In this document: piece after piece, positions 8,864 to 17,140 of the stretch
How positions within the stretch are numbered: position 1 is the first letter of the stretch
How the letters are laid out: each line of letters begins with the position of its first letter
Assembly (NCBI RefSeq): GCF_030317035.1
Contig: NZ_JASZYK010000001.1
Span: 682,001-746,000, forward strand
Length of the DNA: 64,000 nucleotides
Reading direction: 5' to 3'
Source: Variovorax sp. J22G73
Lineage (GTDB): Bacteria; Pseudomonadota; Gammaproteobacteria; Burkholderiales; Burkholderiaceae_C
Made by a program: the position numbers and the translations under genes
Notes under the pieces: generated by a model
What the model was told of the DNA's origin: nothing
What the model saw: the letters and a program-made list of their open reading frames with translations, nothing else
Databases searched by the model: none

Positions 8864-9303
8864 TGAGCGCCAAGGCCGGTGTGATCCCGGCGCCCGACCT
8901 GGGCACCCTGCACGGGTTCCATGGCGTGCAGCCGGTGCTGCCGGTGTCGGACGTGTCGCGTGCGGCGCGCTGGTTTTGCGAGGTGCTGGGCTTCGAGCTC
9001 GACTTCATCGCCGGGGAGCCGCCCAGCTACGCCCGTGTGAAAAAAGGCGATCCGAAGGGCGACCGCAGCCATGGCGACCCGGTCTTCCTGCGGCTGTGGC
9101 AATGCAATGCACGCGACGCGAAACCCTGGCGCGGCGAAATCGTGATCCAGGTGGCCCGGGACATCGACGGCCTGCACGCGGCCTATGTGAAGCGCGGCGT
9201 GACGGTCATCGAGCCGCCGGCGTCCCAGCCCTGGGGGCTGCGCGAGTTCGCGATCCGCGAGCCCGACGGGCACGTGCTGCGGTTCTGCAGCGATTCGACC
9301 TGA
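8863..9303 (+). CDS. VOC superfamily (glyoxalase/bleomycin resistance-like) protein
   Basis: This 146-residue protein has the paired beta-alpha-beta-beta-beta pattern of vicinal oxygen chelate domains: VQPVLPVSDVSRAARWFCEVLGFELDF near 20-46 and the closing LREFAIREPDGHVLRFC near 124-140. Substrate cannot be told. The final E/D-rich strand suggests either a metal site or a non-catalytic ligand-binding member. The ATG at 8863 overlaps the stop of the SirB1-like gene by one base, so the two are translationally coupled. A perfect 8-bp hairpin follows the stop codon. Confidence 0.82.
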   Translation: MSAKAGVIPAPDLGTLHGFHGVQPVLPVSDVSRAARWFCEVLGFELDFIAGEPPSYARVKKGDPKGDRSHGDPVFLRLWQCNARDAKPWRGEIVIQVARDIDGLHAAYVKRGVTVIEPPASQPWGLREFAIREPDGHVLRFCSDST

Positions 9304-9323
9304 GTTCGGGCCCGAGCCCGAAC
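9304..9323. terminator. GC-rich hairpin after the VOC gene
   Basis: GTTCGGGC and GCCCGAAC form a perfect 8-bp stem with a 4-nt loop immediately after the TGA at 9301-9303. There is no T-run, so it is at best a weak or Rho-assisted terminator. Confidence 0.35.
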
Positions 9324-9371
9324 GTGGCCTGAGTCCGGAAACAAGAATTTACAGGCAGATCGATGCCACCG

Positions 9372-9398
9372 TGTCGATCCGCCTCTTGCTCGTTCGAC
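9372..9398 (+). promoter_or_regulatory. Candidate ECF42-type promoter for the YCII-sigma operon
   Basis: TGTCGA (9372-9377), a 17-nt spacer and CGAC (9395-9398) precede the first YCII gene by about 80 nt. From memory, the published ECF42 target motif is TGTCGA at -35 and CGA/TC-like at -10. The downstream operon ends in an ECF42 sigma factor, so autoregulation is the simple reading. The match is by eye only. Confidence 0.55.
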
Positions 9399-9476
9399 GT
9401 GTGAACAGGGAGCGCGCTAATTCCAGTGTTCAGCGTGCAGCGCCTCCCCCCGCTCATCAACCTCAGGAGAAACGAC

Positions 9477-9908
9477 ATGCGATTCATGATTCTGGTCAAG
9501 GCCAACAAGGATTCCGAAGCCGGCGTGATGCCCAGCACCGAGATCCTCACCGCCATGGGCAAGTTCAACGAGGAACTGGTCAAGGCCGGCGTGCTGCTGG
9601 CCGGCGAGGGCCTGCACCCGAGTTCCAAGGGCGCGCGCGTGCGCTGCGAGGGGCCCGCCAAGCGCACCGTCATCGACGGCCCCTTCGCCGAAACCAAGGA
9701 GCTGCTGGCCGGCTTCTGGCTGTTCCAGGTCAAGTCGAAGGAAGAAGCCATCGAATGGATCAAGCGCAGCCCGTTCCAGGAAGGCGAGATCGAGATCCGC
9801 CAGGTCTTCGAGGCCACCGACTTCGGCGACGCGATGACGCCCGAGCTGCTCGCGCAGGAAGACCGCCTGCGCGCGGAGACCGCGGGGCACACCCAGGCCG
9901 GCCGCTGA
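9477..9908 (+). CDS. YCII/DGPF-domain protein 1
   Basis: This 143-residue cytosolic protein has the YCII-related fold (MRFMILVKANKDSEAG start) and the signature VIDGPFAETKELLAGFWLF near 62-80, which names the DGPF family. The Shine-Dalgarno sequence AGGAG lies 6 nt before the ATG at 9477. DGPF proteins are the conserved partners of ECF42 sigma factors; their biochemical role is not settled. A second copy follows after 28 nt and the sigma factor after that, so the three form one operon. Confidence 0.88.
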   Translation: MRFMILVKANKDSEAGVMPSTEILTAMGKFNEELVKAGVLLAGEGLHPSSKGARVRCEGPAKRTVIDGPFAETKELLAGFWLFQVKSKEEAIEWIKRSPFQEGEIEIRQVFEATDFGDAMTPELLAQEDRLRAETAGHTQAGR

Positions 9909-9936
9909 AGCCGCGCCGCAACGCAAGGAGACCGCC

Positions 9937-10362
9937 ATGCGATTCATGCTGCTGATGATTCCCCAGGGCTACGAAACCGCCGCCCCCGGCACTATTCCCG
10001 ACGACGTGGATGCGGTGTCGGCCATGATGGCCTACAACGAGTCGATGCAGAAGGCCGGCGTGCTGATCAGCTGCGACGGCCTGCATCCGCCGTCGATGGG
10101 CGCGCGCGTGAGCTTCAAGGGGCGCAAGCCCAAGGTCGTCGACGGGCCCTTTGCCGAGGCCAAGGAAGTGCTCGGCGGCTTCTGGGTGATCGACGTGCCC
10201 TCGCGCGCCGACGCCATCGAATGGGCCACGCGCTGCCCCGGCGGCGACAACGAGGTCATCGAGGTGCGCCAGGTCCAGGAGTTCGAAGACTTTCCGCCCG
10301 AGGTGCAGGCGGTGACCGCCGAGATGGCCTCGATGCAGACGGTCAGGAAGACCGGGGGCTGA
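9937..10362 (+). CDS. YCII/DGPF-domain protein 2
   Basis: This encodes 141 residues, a paralogue of the preceding protein. Shared features are MRFMLLMIPQGYE at the start, the HPPSMGARVSFKG segment and the VVDGPFAEAKEVLGGFWVI signature near 67-85. The AAGGAG Shine-Dalgarno sits 6 nt before the ATG. Two adjacent paralogues suggest a hetero-oligomer or divergence after tandem duplication; the sequence cannot decide. It ends 6 nt before the sigma factor gene. Confidence 0.88.
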   Translation: MRFMLLMIPQGYETAAPGTIPDDVDAVSAMMAYNESMQKAGVLISCDGLHPPSMGARVSFKGRKPKVVDGPFAEAKEVLGGFWVIDVPSRADAIEWATRCPGGDNEVIEVRQVQEFEDFPPEVQAVTAEMASMQTVRKTGG

Positions 10363-10368
10363 GCCGAG

Positions 10369-11703
10369 GTGGGCCGCGCGGGCACGGGTGCGGACGCTGG
10401 AATGGACGTGGCTGCAGGCACGGGCGCCGATGGGCCCGCCTTGCACCGCACCCTCGAGGCGGTGTGGCGCATGGAGTCCGCGAAGATCATCGCCACCGTC
10501 GCGCGCATGGTGCGCGACGTGGGCCTGGCCGAAGAACTGGCGCAGGACGCGCTGGTCTCGGCCCTGGAGCAATGGCGCGAAGCCGGCGTGCCCGACAACC
10601 CCGCCGCCTGGCTCACCGCCGTGGCCAAGCGCCGCGCGCTCGACCGGCTGCGCCACCTGCAACTGGCCGAGCACAAGGCCGGCGAGATCGGTCGCGAACT
10701 CGACGCGCGGCACGAGATGGCGCAGCACGAGTTCTCGGAAGCCGTCGATGCGGCCATCGGCGACGACATCGGCGACGACCTGCTGCGCCTGGTGTTCACC
10801 GCCTGCCACCCCGTGCTGTCGACCGAGGCGCGCGTGGCGCTCACGCTGCGGGTGATGGGCGGCCTGGGCACCGACGAGATCGCCCGCGCGTTCCTGGTGC
10901 CCGAGGCCACGGTGGCGCAGCGCATCGTGCGCGCCAAGCGCACGCTGGCCGAGGCGCGCGTGCCCTTCGAGGTGCCGCGCCGTCACGAGCTCGAAGCCCG
11001 GCTCGCGTCGGTGCTCGAGGTGATCTACCTGGTCTTCAACGAGGGCTACTCGGCCACCGCCGGCGACCACTGGATGCGCCCCGCGCTGTGCGAGGAGGCC
11101 CTGCGGCTGGGCCGCATCGTGGCCGAGCTGGTGCCGAAGGAGGCGGAGGTGCACGGGCTGGTCGCGCTGATGGAAATCCAGGCCTCGCGCACCGCGGCGC
11201 GCATGGGCCCGTCGGGCGAGCCGGTGCTGCTGCTGGCGCAGAACCGCGCGCGCTGGGACCACATGCTGATCGGCCGCGGCCTTGCGGCGCTGGCCCGCGC
11301 GGAGGCGCTCGGCGGCGCCCTGGGGCCTTATGCGCTGCAGGCCGCCATTGCCGCGTGCCACGCCCGCGCGCGCACCGCCGAGGAAACCGACTGGCACCGC
11401 ATCGCCGCGCTGTACGACGCGCTGGCCCAGCTGTCGCCGTCGCCCATCGTCGAGCTGAACCGCGCGGTGGCGCTGTCGATGGCCTTCGGGCCGGCGGCGG
11501 GGCTGGAGGTGGTCGATGCGCTGGTGCACGAGCCCGCGCTGCAGGGCTACCACCTGCTGCCGACCGTGCGCGGTGACCTGCTCTTCAAGCTGGGGCGCCA
11601 CGACGAGGCGCGCAAGGAGTTCGACCGCGCCGCCGCGCTCACGCGCAACACGCGCGAGCGGGCGCTGCTGCTGGCGCGGGCGCGCGCCTACGTTGCTTCA
11701 TGA
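10369..11703 (+). CDS. ECF42-type RNA polymerase sigma factor with TPR-like C-terminal extension
   Basis: The protein has 444 residues. Region 2 lies near 25-95 (LAEELAQDALVSALEQW, NPAAWLTAVAKRRALDRLR) and region 4 near 140-195 (LRVMGGLGTDEIARAFLVPEATVAQRIVRAKRTL). The remaining 240 residues are a helical extension with LVFNEGYSA, LGRIVAELVPKEAEVHGLVALM and SPSPIVELNRAVALSMAFGPAAGLE, as in ECF42. No anti-sigma gene is adjacent, as is usual for the group, where the extension is thought to control activity. Start is the GTG at 10369; ATG 10402 is an alternative. It is cotranscribed with two YCII genes. Confidence 0.92.
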   Translation: MGRAGTGADAGMDVAAGTGADGPALHRTLEAVWRMESAKIIATVARMVRDVGLAEELAQDALVSALEQWREAGVPDNPAAWLTAVAKRRALDRLRHLQLAEHKAGEIGRELDARHEMAQHEFSEAVDAAIGDDIGDDLLRLVFTACHPVLSTEARVALTLRVMGGLGTDEIARAFLVPEATVAQRIVRAKRTLAEARVPFEVPRRHELEARLASVLEVIYLVFNEGYSATAGDHWMRPALCEEALRLGRIVAELVPKEAEVHGLVALMEIQASRTAARMGPSGEPVLLLAQNRARWDHMLIGRGLAALARAEALGGALGPYALQAAIAACHARARTAEETDWHRIAALYDALAQLSPSPIVELNRAVALSMAFGPAAGLEVVDALVHEPALQGYHLLPTVRGDLLFKLGRHDEARKEFDRAAALTRNTRERALLLARARAYVAS

Positions 11704-11727
11704 AGTGAACGAGGCGAACCAGCCGAA

Positions 11728-12729
11728 TCAGACCCCGGACGCCGACTGCGCCTCCGAAGGCGAGCCCGGCAGCCCGAACTGGTGCCACGCGCGGCGCAGT
11801 TGCGTATCGGAGCCGAAGCCCGACTGCTCCGCCGCCCGCGTGACGCTGGCGCCCGAGGCCAGCGCCAGTTGCGCCGTGGCCAGCCGCAGCCGGCGCAGGT
11901 AGGCCAGCGGCGCCACGCCCGCGTGCTCGACGAAAAGGCGCGTGAGGTGCCGCGACGATGTGTGCCCCACCTCGGCCATGCGCGGCACGCTCCATTCGGC
12001 CTGCGGCTGCTCGCTGACGGCGTCCTGCACGCGGTGCAGCGCGGCATGCAGGTGGTTGCGGTAGGCGAGAAAGGGCGACAGCTCGGGGTCGTTGGGGCCG
12101 CGGCGCAGCGCCACCACCATGGTCTGCGCGACCTGCGCCGCCAGCGCCTCGCCGCAGAGCTCGGCGATGCGGTGCAGCACCAGGTCGATGCCGGTCGTCA
12201 CGCCCGCGCTGCTGTACAGCGGCGGGTCGATCACGAACACGCGGTTGCTCACCACGTCGCAGCGCGGCTCCACGGCGCTCAGCTCGCCCAGGTGATGGTG
12301 GTGCGTGGTGGCGCGGCGGCCCGCCAGCGCGCCGGCATGGGCGGCCAGCACGGCGCCGGCGCAGATCGTCACCAGCTCCAGCCGCCCGCGCTCGAAGCGC
12401 TGGCCGCGCAGCCAGTGCAGCATGTCCTGCGCCTCGGGCGTGTCGATGTCGATGCGGTCGCCGGGCTGGCCGACCAGCACCACCCAGCCCGGGCCGTTCC
12501 ACTGCGCGGGCAATTCGGCAAGGCCCGACATCGCCACGCCGACCGAGCCGATGGCGGTGGGCCGCGGGCTCGCGAACTCGATGGCGAAGCGCTCGGGCTG
12601 CCCCATGGCGCGCAGCCGCTGGTTGGCGATGCGCAATGCCTCGGCCGGCCCGGCCCAGTCGAGCACCAGGCTGCCGGGCAGCAGCACGAAGACTACGCGG
12701 ATGGGCTGGTGCGCGGGTCGCGAATCCAT
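11728..12729 (-). CDS. GlxA-family transcriptional regulator (DJ-1/PfpI + AraC)
   Basis: The protein has 333 residues. Residues about 8-190 are a DJ-1/PfpI-like amidase domain (VVFVLLPGSLVLDWAGPAEAL, ELVTICAGAVLAAHAGALAG with the nucleophile-elbow cysteine) and about 225-325 carry two AraC-type HTH motifs (MAEVGHTSSRHLTRLFVEHAG and VTRAAEQSGFGSDTQLRRAW). The ATG at 12729 lies 37 nt inside the upstream DJ-1 gene. It ends the operon isochorismatase, DJ-1 protein, GlxA regulator and probably controls it. The ligand is unknown. Confidence 0.92.
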   Translation of the reverse strand: MDSRPAHQPIRVVFVLLPGSLVLDWAGPAEALRIANQRLRAMGQPERFAIEFASPRPTAIGSVGVAMSGLAELPAQWNGPGWVVLVGQPGDRIDIDTPEAQDMLHWLRGQRFERGRLELVTICAGAVLAAHAGALAGRRATTHHHHLGELSAVEPRCDVVSNRVFVIDPPLYSSAGVTTGIDLVLHRIAELCGEALAAQVAQTMVVALRRGPNDPELSPFLAYRNHLHAALHRVQDAVSEQPQAEWSVPRMAEVGHTSSRHLTRLFVEHAGVAPLAYLRRLRLATAQLALASGASVTRAAEQSGFGSDTQLRRAWHQFGLPGSPSEAQSASGV

Positions 12730-13349
12730 GCGTAGTCCATCTGGCGCGCGGTGCGCTCGGCCAGCTCGGCGCCGGCCAGCCGCGCCACGAGGTGCAGGCT
12801 CATGTCGATGCCGGCGCTGATGCCCGCCGAGCTGACGATGCGGCCGTTGTCGACCCAGCGCACGTCGTCGCGCACGTCGAGCGCGGGGAACTGGCCGCGC
12901 AGGTCGGCAATGTCTTCCCAGTGCGTGGTCACCGCGTCGTCGGTCACCACGCCGCTCGCGGCGAGCAGGAAGGCGCCGGTGCACACCGAGGCAGTGACCT
13001 GCGCCTTGGCGGCCTGCGCGGCGATCCAGCGCAGCGTGTCGGGGCTGGCCATTGCCGCATCGACCACGCCACCCGGCACGACGAGCACGTCGGCCTGCGG
13101 GCTGTTCGCCAGCGTGTGGTTGGCCAGCAGCTGCAGGCCGGCGCGGGCCTGCACGGGCTGGCCCGGCGCGGCGTGCGCGACCGAGGCGACGTCGAACACG
13201 GCGGCGCTGGCGGCACCGGTGGCATCGACGGGGCGCATGCGCTGCGCGACCCGGCTCGCAGTGGTGAACACCTCGAAGGGGCCGGCGAAGTCGAGCGCTT
13301 CGACGCCGTCGAAGGCCAGGATGAGCACGCGCAGCGTCGGGTCGCTCAT
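12693..13349 (-). CDS. DJ-1/PfpI family protein
   Basis: This encodes 218 residues with a single DJ-1/PfpI domain: LRVLILAFDGVEALDFAGPFEVF at the start, the nucleophile elbow SVCTGAFLLAASG with C123, and TTHWEDIADL near 141. This subgroup includes isonitrile hydratase-like proteins; the present substrate cannot be told. The ATG at 13349 overlaps the isochorismatase stop (ATGA), and its 3' end overlaps the GlxA gene by 37 nt, so all three are tightly coupled. Confidence 0.88.
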   Translation of the reverse strand: MSDPTLRVLILAFDGVEALDFAGPFEVFTTASRVAQRMRPVDATGAASAAVFDVASVAHAAPGQPVQARAGLQLLANHTLANSPQADVLVVPGGVVDAAMASPDTLRWIAAQAAKAQVTASVCTGAFLLAASGVVTDDAVTTHWEDIADLRGQFPALDVRDDVRWVDNGRIVSSAGISAGIDMSLHLVARLAGAELAERTARQMDYAWIRDPRTSPSA

Positions 13350-13906
13350 GCCACGGCCCGTTCCAGCGCCTGCGCCACGGTGCACACGGTGGCGAAGCGG
13401 CCCTGCAGCACAGTGGCGGTGCGCGCCTTGATGTCGGCGGCCGACAGCGGTTGGCCGTCGGGCTGCACCATGTCGAAGGTCAGCGTGGCGTCGACCACGT
13501 AGTCGACCTCCCAGCCCAGGTCCGAGGCGTGGCGCGTGGTGGTTTCGCAGCACTGCTCGGTGCGGATGCCGCTCACGATGAGCCGCCCGATGCCGTTCTG
13601 CGTGAGCCACACGTCCAGCCCGCTGTTGACCAGCGCGCTGTGGCGGTGCTTGGTGAAGGTGGCCGCGGCTTCGAAGTCGGCCAAGCCTGCCAGGGGGCGC
13701 ACATGGCCCGATTCGACGGCGAAGGGGTTGCTGGCGTCCGACGGCGCATCGGTGTGGAACACCCGCACGATGGGCATGCCGGAGGCGGCGCAACCCTCGA
13801 CCAGCGCGTTCTGCTGCGCCAGGTAGGCGTCGGCCAGGGCTTGGTTCCAGTAGGAACGCTGGCGGAACGACTCCTGGGCGTCGATCACAATCAGACAGAT
13901 TTTCAT
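13346..13906 (-). CDS. Isochorismatase-family cysteine hydrolase
   Basis: This encodes 186 residues. The catalytic triad of the family is visible: D9 in VIDAQESF, K86 in TFTKHRHSAL and C119 in SGIRTEQCCETTTRHA. These enzymes hydrolyse amides or enol ethers (nicotinamide, N-carbamoylsarcosine, isochorismate); the substrate is not evident. The ATG at 13906 was chosen because the MKICLIVIDAQ strand begins there. It is the first gene of the three-gene operon. A GGTCCG-N8-CGGACC palindrome lies 64 nt upstream of the start. Confidence 0.9.
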   Translation of the reverse strand: MKICLIVIDAQESFRQRSYWNQALADAYLAQQNALVEGCAASGMPIVRVFHTDAPSDASNPFAVESGHVRPLAGLADFEAAATFTKHRHSALVNSGLDVWLTQNGIGRLIVSGIRTEQCCETTTRHASDLGWEVDYVVDATLTFDMVQPDGQPLSAADIKARTATVLQGRFATVCTVAQALERAVA

Positions 13907-13969
13907 GGCGGCGAACTCACTGGGGCGGAGTAGATGATGCCGTGTATTCTCTGGCGATGGCAGGGGTGC

Positions 13970-13989
13970 GGTCCGCTCCGCGTCGGACC
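13970..13989. promoter_or_regulatory. Palindrome upstream of the isochorismatase-GlxA operon
   Basis: GGTCCG, 8 nt, CGGACC form a perfect inverted repeat between the operon and the AI-2E-type permease gene. Position suggests an operator for the GlxA-type regulator. It could also be a GC-rich terminator stem for the permease gene, although that gene's own hairpin (GCCGCC-TGAA-GGCGGC, 14013-14028) lies closer. Confidence 0.35.
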
Positions 13990-14045
13990 AGAATCGATCA
14001 GATCCGGACATGGCCGCCTGAAGGCGGCAACAGCCCCGGACCCCG

Positions 14046-15164
14046 TCAGACCAGCGCCGCCGCCTGTAGCTCTTTCTTCAGGTACGCGTAGTACAGCGGC
14101 GCAGCCACCAGTCCGGCCGGCCCGAAGATCGCCTCGGCCACGAACATCACGGCCAGCAGCTCCCACACGCTCATCTGCGTGCGCGCCCCCACCACCTTGG
14201 CGTTGATGACGTATTCGGCCTTGTGGATGACGATCAGGAAGATCAGGCAGGCCGCGGCCGTCACCGGCGACACCGACAGCCCCACCAGCGTGATGACCGA
14301 GTTGCACACCAGGTTGCCCACGATGGGAACCAGGCCGGCCAGGAAGGTGAGGGTGATCAGCGCCGGCGTGTACGGCAGGTGCGCGCCCCACATCGGCATG
14401 ATGAACAGCAGGAAGATGGCGGTCAGCAGCGTGTTGAAGGCCGCGATCCAGAACTGGGCGGCCACGATCTGCCCGAAGGCCTCGCCGAAGGTCTGCACGC
14501 GCTGGTGCAGCTGCTCGGCCAGTGGCTTGCGGCGCAGCGCCGCATGCGACACCGCCGCCAGCGCGCCGACGATCAGCCCCACGTACGAAAAGAGCAGCCC
14601 GTGCAGCCAGGCACGCCCGGCCATGGCCAGCGAGCCGGCCTGCGCGCGCAGGTAGTTGGCGATGACGCGCTGGATTTCAGCCGCGCCCTCGGGCAGGTAG
14701 GCCGCGATCTCGACCGGGAGCTTGGAGCGCAGCTCGAGCACGGTGCGCGCCGTGTAGTCGAGCAGCTCGCGGTACTGGTCGGGCGCGTCGACGATGTATT
14801 CCCGGGCTTGCGACAGCGCCAGCGTGAGCAGCGCGATGGGGCCCAGCAGCACCAGGATGACGGCCAGCACGTTGGCCCAGCCCAGCGCCCGCTCAGGGCG
14901 CTTGCCCAGCGCCGGAATGCGCGCCAGGCCCGTGGTGAGGATGCGCGCGAACCAGCGCGTGGCCAGAAAGCCGATGCACACGCACAGCAACCCCGGCAGC
15001 AGGTGCTCCCACATCACCAGCAGCAGCGCCGCCAGCATCAGCAGGTAGCTGGCGACCATCACGCCGCGCGAGGCGGTCGGGCGGTAGGCGGGGCCCGAGG
15101 AACCCGCAGAACCTTGAGGGCCCGGGATCGCGGAAGGGGTGATGGGTTGCGGCTTCTTGGCCAT
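14046..15164 (-). CDS. AI-2E family transporter (PerM-like permease)
   Basis: This 372-residue membrane protein has a Pro/Ser-rich N-terminal 30 residues followed by about 8 hydrophobic helices. The C-terminal half has family features (LPYTPALITLTFLAGLVPIVGNLVCN, VGARTQMSVWELLAVMFVAEAIFGPAGLVAAPLYYAYLK). The family was named after TqsA; most members, often called PerM, lie next to purM or hda in proteobacteria. The cargo is unknown. It follows purM by 50 nt on the same strand. Confidence 0.9.
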   Translation of the reverse strand: MAKKPQPITPSAIPGPQGSAGSSGPAYRPTASRGVMVASYLLMLAALLLVMWEHLLPGLLCVCIGFLATRWFARILTTGLARIPALGKRPERALGWANVLAVILVLLGPIALLTLALSQAREYIVDAPDQYRELLDYTARTVLELRSKLPVEIAAYLPEGAAEIQRVIANYLRAQAGSLAMAGRAWLHGLLFSYVGLIVGALAAVSHAALRRKPLAEQLHQRVQTFGEAFGQIVAAQFWIAAFNTLLTAIFLLFIMPMWGAHLPYTPALITLTFLAGLVPIVGNLVCNSVITLVGLSVSPVTAAACLIFLIVIHKAEYVINAKVVGARTQMSVWELLAVMFVAEAIFGPAGLVAAPLYYAYLKKELQAAALV

Positions 15165-15214
15165 CCGGGGGGTGTCGCTTGCTCTGCTCTGGAAGGGGAC
15201 GGAGCAGCCGGCGC

Positions 15215-16264
15215 TCAGCCGACGATCACCGCGGCGCCTTCGCCGCGCGCGGCGATCACGCCGATCTCGTGCACCGATTCGCCGGCGGCGCGCAGCGTGG
15301 CGGCGCAGGCCGCGGCTTCGGCCGCGTCGATGACCACCACCATGCCGATGCCGTTGTTGAAGGTGCGGTTCATCTCGATGTCGTCGATGCCGGCCACCTT
15401 CTGCAGCCAGGCGAACAGCTCGGTCTGGGGCCAGCTGCCCTTCTTCAGGTGGGCGGCCGTGCCTTCGGGCAGCACGCGCGGAATGTTCTCGAGCAGGCCG
15501 CCGCCGGTGATGTGGGCCAGCGCCTTGATCGGGTGCTTAGCCAGCGCCTCGAGCACGGGCTTCACGTAGAGGCGGGTGGGCGCCATCACGGCGTCGCGCA
15601 GGGGCTTGCCGTCGAGCATGGCGGGCAGGCCGCCCTCCTGTTGCTCGGCGCGTTCGAGCACCTTGCGCACCAGGCTGAACCCGTTGGAATGCACGCCGGC
15701 CGAGGCCAGGCCGAGCACCACGTCGCCGGGCTTGACGTTCTGGCCCGTGAGGATCTTCGACTTTTCGACCGCGCCGACCGCGAAGCCCGCCAGGTCGTAC
15801 TCGCCAGCGGGGTACATGCCGGGCATTTCAGCGGTTTCGCCGCCGATGAGCGCGCAGCCCGAGAGTTCGCAACCGCGGGCAATGCCGCCGATCACGGCCG
15901 CGGCGGTGTCGACGTCCAGCTTGCCGCAGGCGAAATAGTCCAGGAAGAAGAGGGGCTCGGCGCCTTGTACCAGCACGTCGTTCACGCTCATGGCGACCAG
16001 GTCGATGCCGACGGTGTCGTGCATGTTCCATTCGAAAGCCAGCTTGAGCTTGGTGCCCACGCCATCGGTGCCGCTCACCAGCACCGGCTCCTTGTAGCGC
16101 TTGGGCACCTCGAACAGGGCGCCGAAACCGCCGATGCCGGCCAGCACGCCTTCGCGCATGGTCTTCTTCGCCAGCGGCTTGATGCGGTCGATCAGGGCGT
16201 CGCCGGCATCGATATCGACACCGGCATCCTTGTAGCTGAGCGGGGTGGGCGTAGGGGAGGTCAT
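15215..16264 (-). CDS. purM: Phosphoribosylformylglycinamidine cyclo-ligase (AIR synthetase)
   Basis: This 349-residue cytosolic ATP-dependent enzyme makes aminoimidazole ribotide in de novo purine synthesis. Typical segments are [23 protein letters not shown] at the N-terminus, [23 protein letters not shown] near 51-73 and the [16 protein letters not shown] segment near 257. The ATG at 16264 is the first codon consistent with the family. The gene diverges from hda over a 147-nt interval. Confidence 0.96.
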   Translation of the reverse strand: MTSPTPTPLSYKDAGVDIDAGDALIDRIKPLAKKTMREGVLAGIGGFGALFEVPKRYKEPVLVSGTDGVGTKLKLAFEWNMHDTVGIDLVAMSVNDVLVQGAEPLFFLDYFACGKLDVDTAAAVIGGIARGCELSGCALIGGETAEMPGMYPAGEYDLAGFAVGAVEKSKILTGQNVKPGDVVLGLASAGVHSNGFSLVRKVLERAEQQEGGLPAMLDGKPLRDAVMAPTRLYVKPVLEALAKHPIKALAHITGGGLLENIPRVLPEGTAAHLKKGSWPQTELFAWLQKVAGIDDIEMNRTFNNGIGMVVVIDAAEAAACAATLRAAGESVHEIGVIAARGEGAAVIVG

Positions 16265-16411
16265 AGGGGTCGAGGTCGGGAAGAGAGGTCGGGAAGAGCA
16301 GCGAAAGACGCGAAAGGGTGCGAAGCGCAGGAACTGAAGGGGGCGCCGGCAACCGGGGTGGCCGGGCCGATAGAATTCCTCACGATTTTAAGGGCCCTCG
16401 CGGCCCCCTCC

Positions 16412-17113
16412 ATGAACCTTCCCGGGATGAAACAGCTCGCGCTCGATATCGGCATTGCGACGGGCCCCAGCTTCGACGCCTTTTTTGCCGGCCCCAACGA
16501 GGCGGCGCTGCGCCACCTGCAAGTGTGGGTGGGCGCCGCCGGCAGCCCTGCGCTGCACTCGCCGGTGCCGACCTACCTGTGGGGCGAAGGCGGCAGTGGC
16601 AAGACCCATCTGCTCGAATCGGTGCGTGTCGCACTGAAAGAGCAGGGCGCCAGCGTGGGCTGGCTCCACGCCGGCCTGCTGGAGCCGCCCGAGTTCGACG
16701 AGCGCTGGGGCGCCGTCTTGCTCGACGACGTGCACCTCTACACCGCCGTGCAGCAGCACGCGGCATTCAACTGGTTCGTCAACGCCCAGACCCTGCAGCG
16801 CGGCGTGGTGGCCGCCGGTGCCTTGCCGCCGGCCGACCTGACGCTGCGCGAGGACCTGCGCACCCGCCTGGGCTGGGGCCATGTGTTCCACCTGCAGGTG
16901 CTCAGCGAGAGCGAACGCCGCGCGGTGCTGCGCCAGGCGGCCGATGCGCGCGGCGTGATGCTGTCCGACGACGTGCTCGACTACATGCTGCACCGCTTCA
17001 GCCGCGACCTGGGCAGCCTGATGGAGCTGCTCACGCAGCTCGACGGCTACGCCCTGCAGACGCAACGCGCGATCACCATCCCGCTGATCCGCTCCATGCT
17101 CGAGAACGAATAA
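16412..17113 (+). CDS. hda: DnaA regulatory inactivator Hda-like AAA protein
   Basis: The protein has 233 residues. Residues 7-12 (KQLALDIG segment) correspond to the beta-clamp-binding motif near the Hda N-terminus. Walker A appears as WGEGGSGKTHLLE near 58 and a Walker B as AVLLDDVHLY near 105. Domain III-like helices follow, without the DnaA DNA-binding domain. Hda with the loaded clamp stimulates hydrolysis of DnaA-ATP. I take ATG 16412; ATG 16427 (MKQLALDI) is a plausible alternative. It lies between purM (divergent) and pcnB (27 nt downstream). Confidence 0.9.
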   Translation: MNLPGMKQLALDIGIATGPSFDAFFAGPNEAALRHLQVWVGAAGSPALHSPVPTYLWGEGGSGKTHLLESVRVALKEQGASVGWLHAGLLEPPEFDERWGAVLLDDVHLYTAVQQHAAFNWFVNAQTLQRGVVAAGALPPADLTLREDLRTRLGWGHVFHLQVLSESERRAVLRQAADARGVMLSDDVLDYMLHRFSRDLGSLMELLTQLDGYALQTQRAITIPLIRSMLENE

Positions 17114-17140
17114 AAGAGCGAACAAGGCTTCCAACCAACA

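Noticed and set aside
11728..13906. GlxA/DJ-1/isochorismatase group considered as a siderophore cluster
   Set aside because: There are no synthetase or isochorismate synthase genes; the isochorismatase fold is used by many unrelated amidases.
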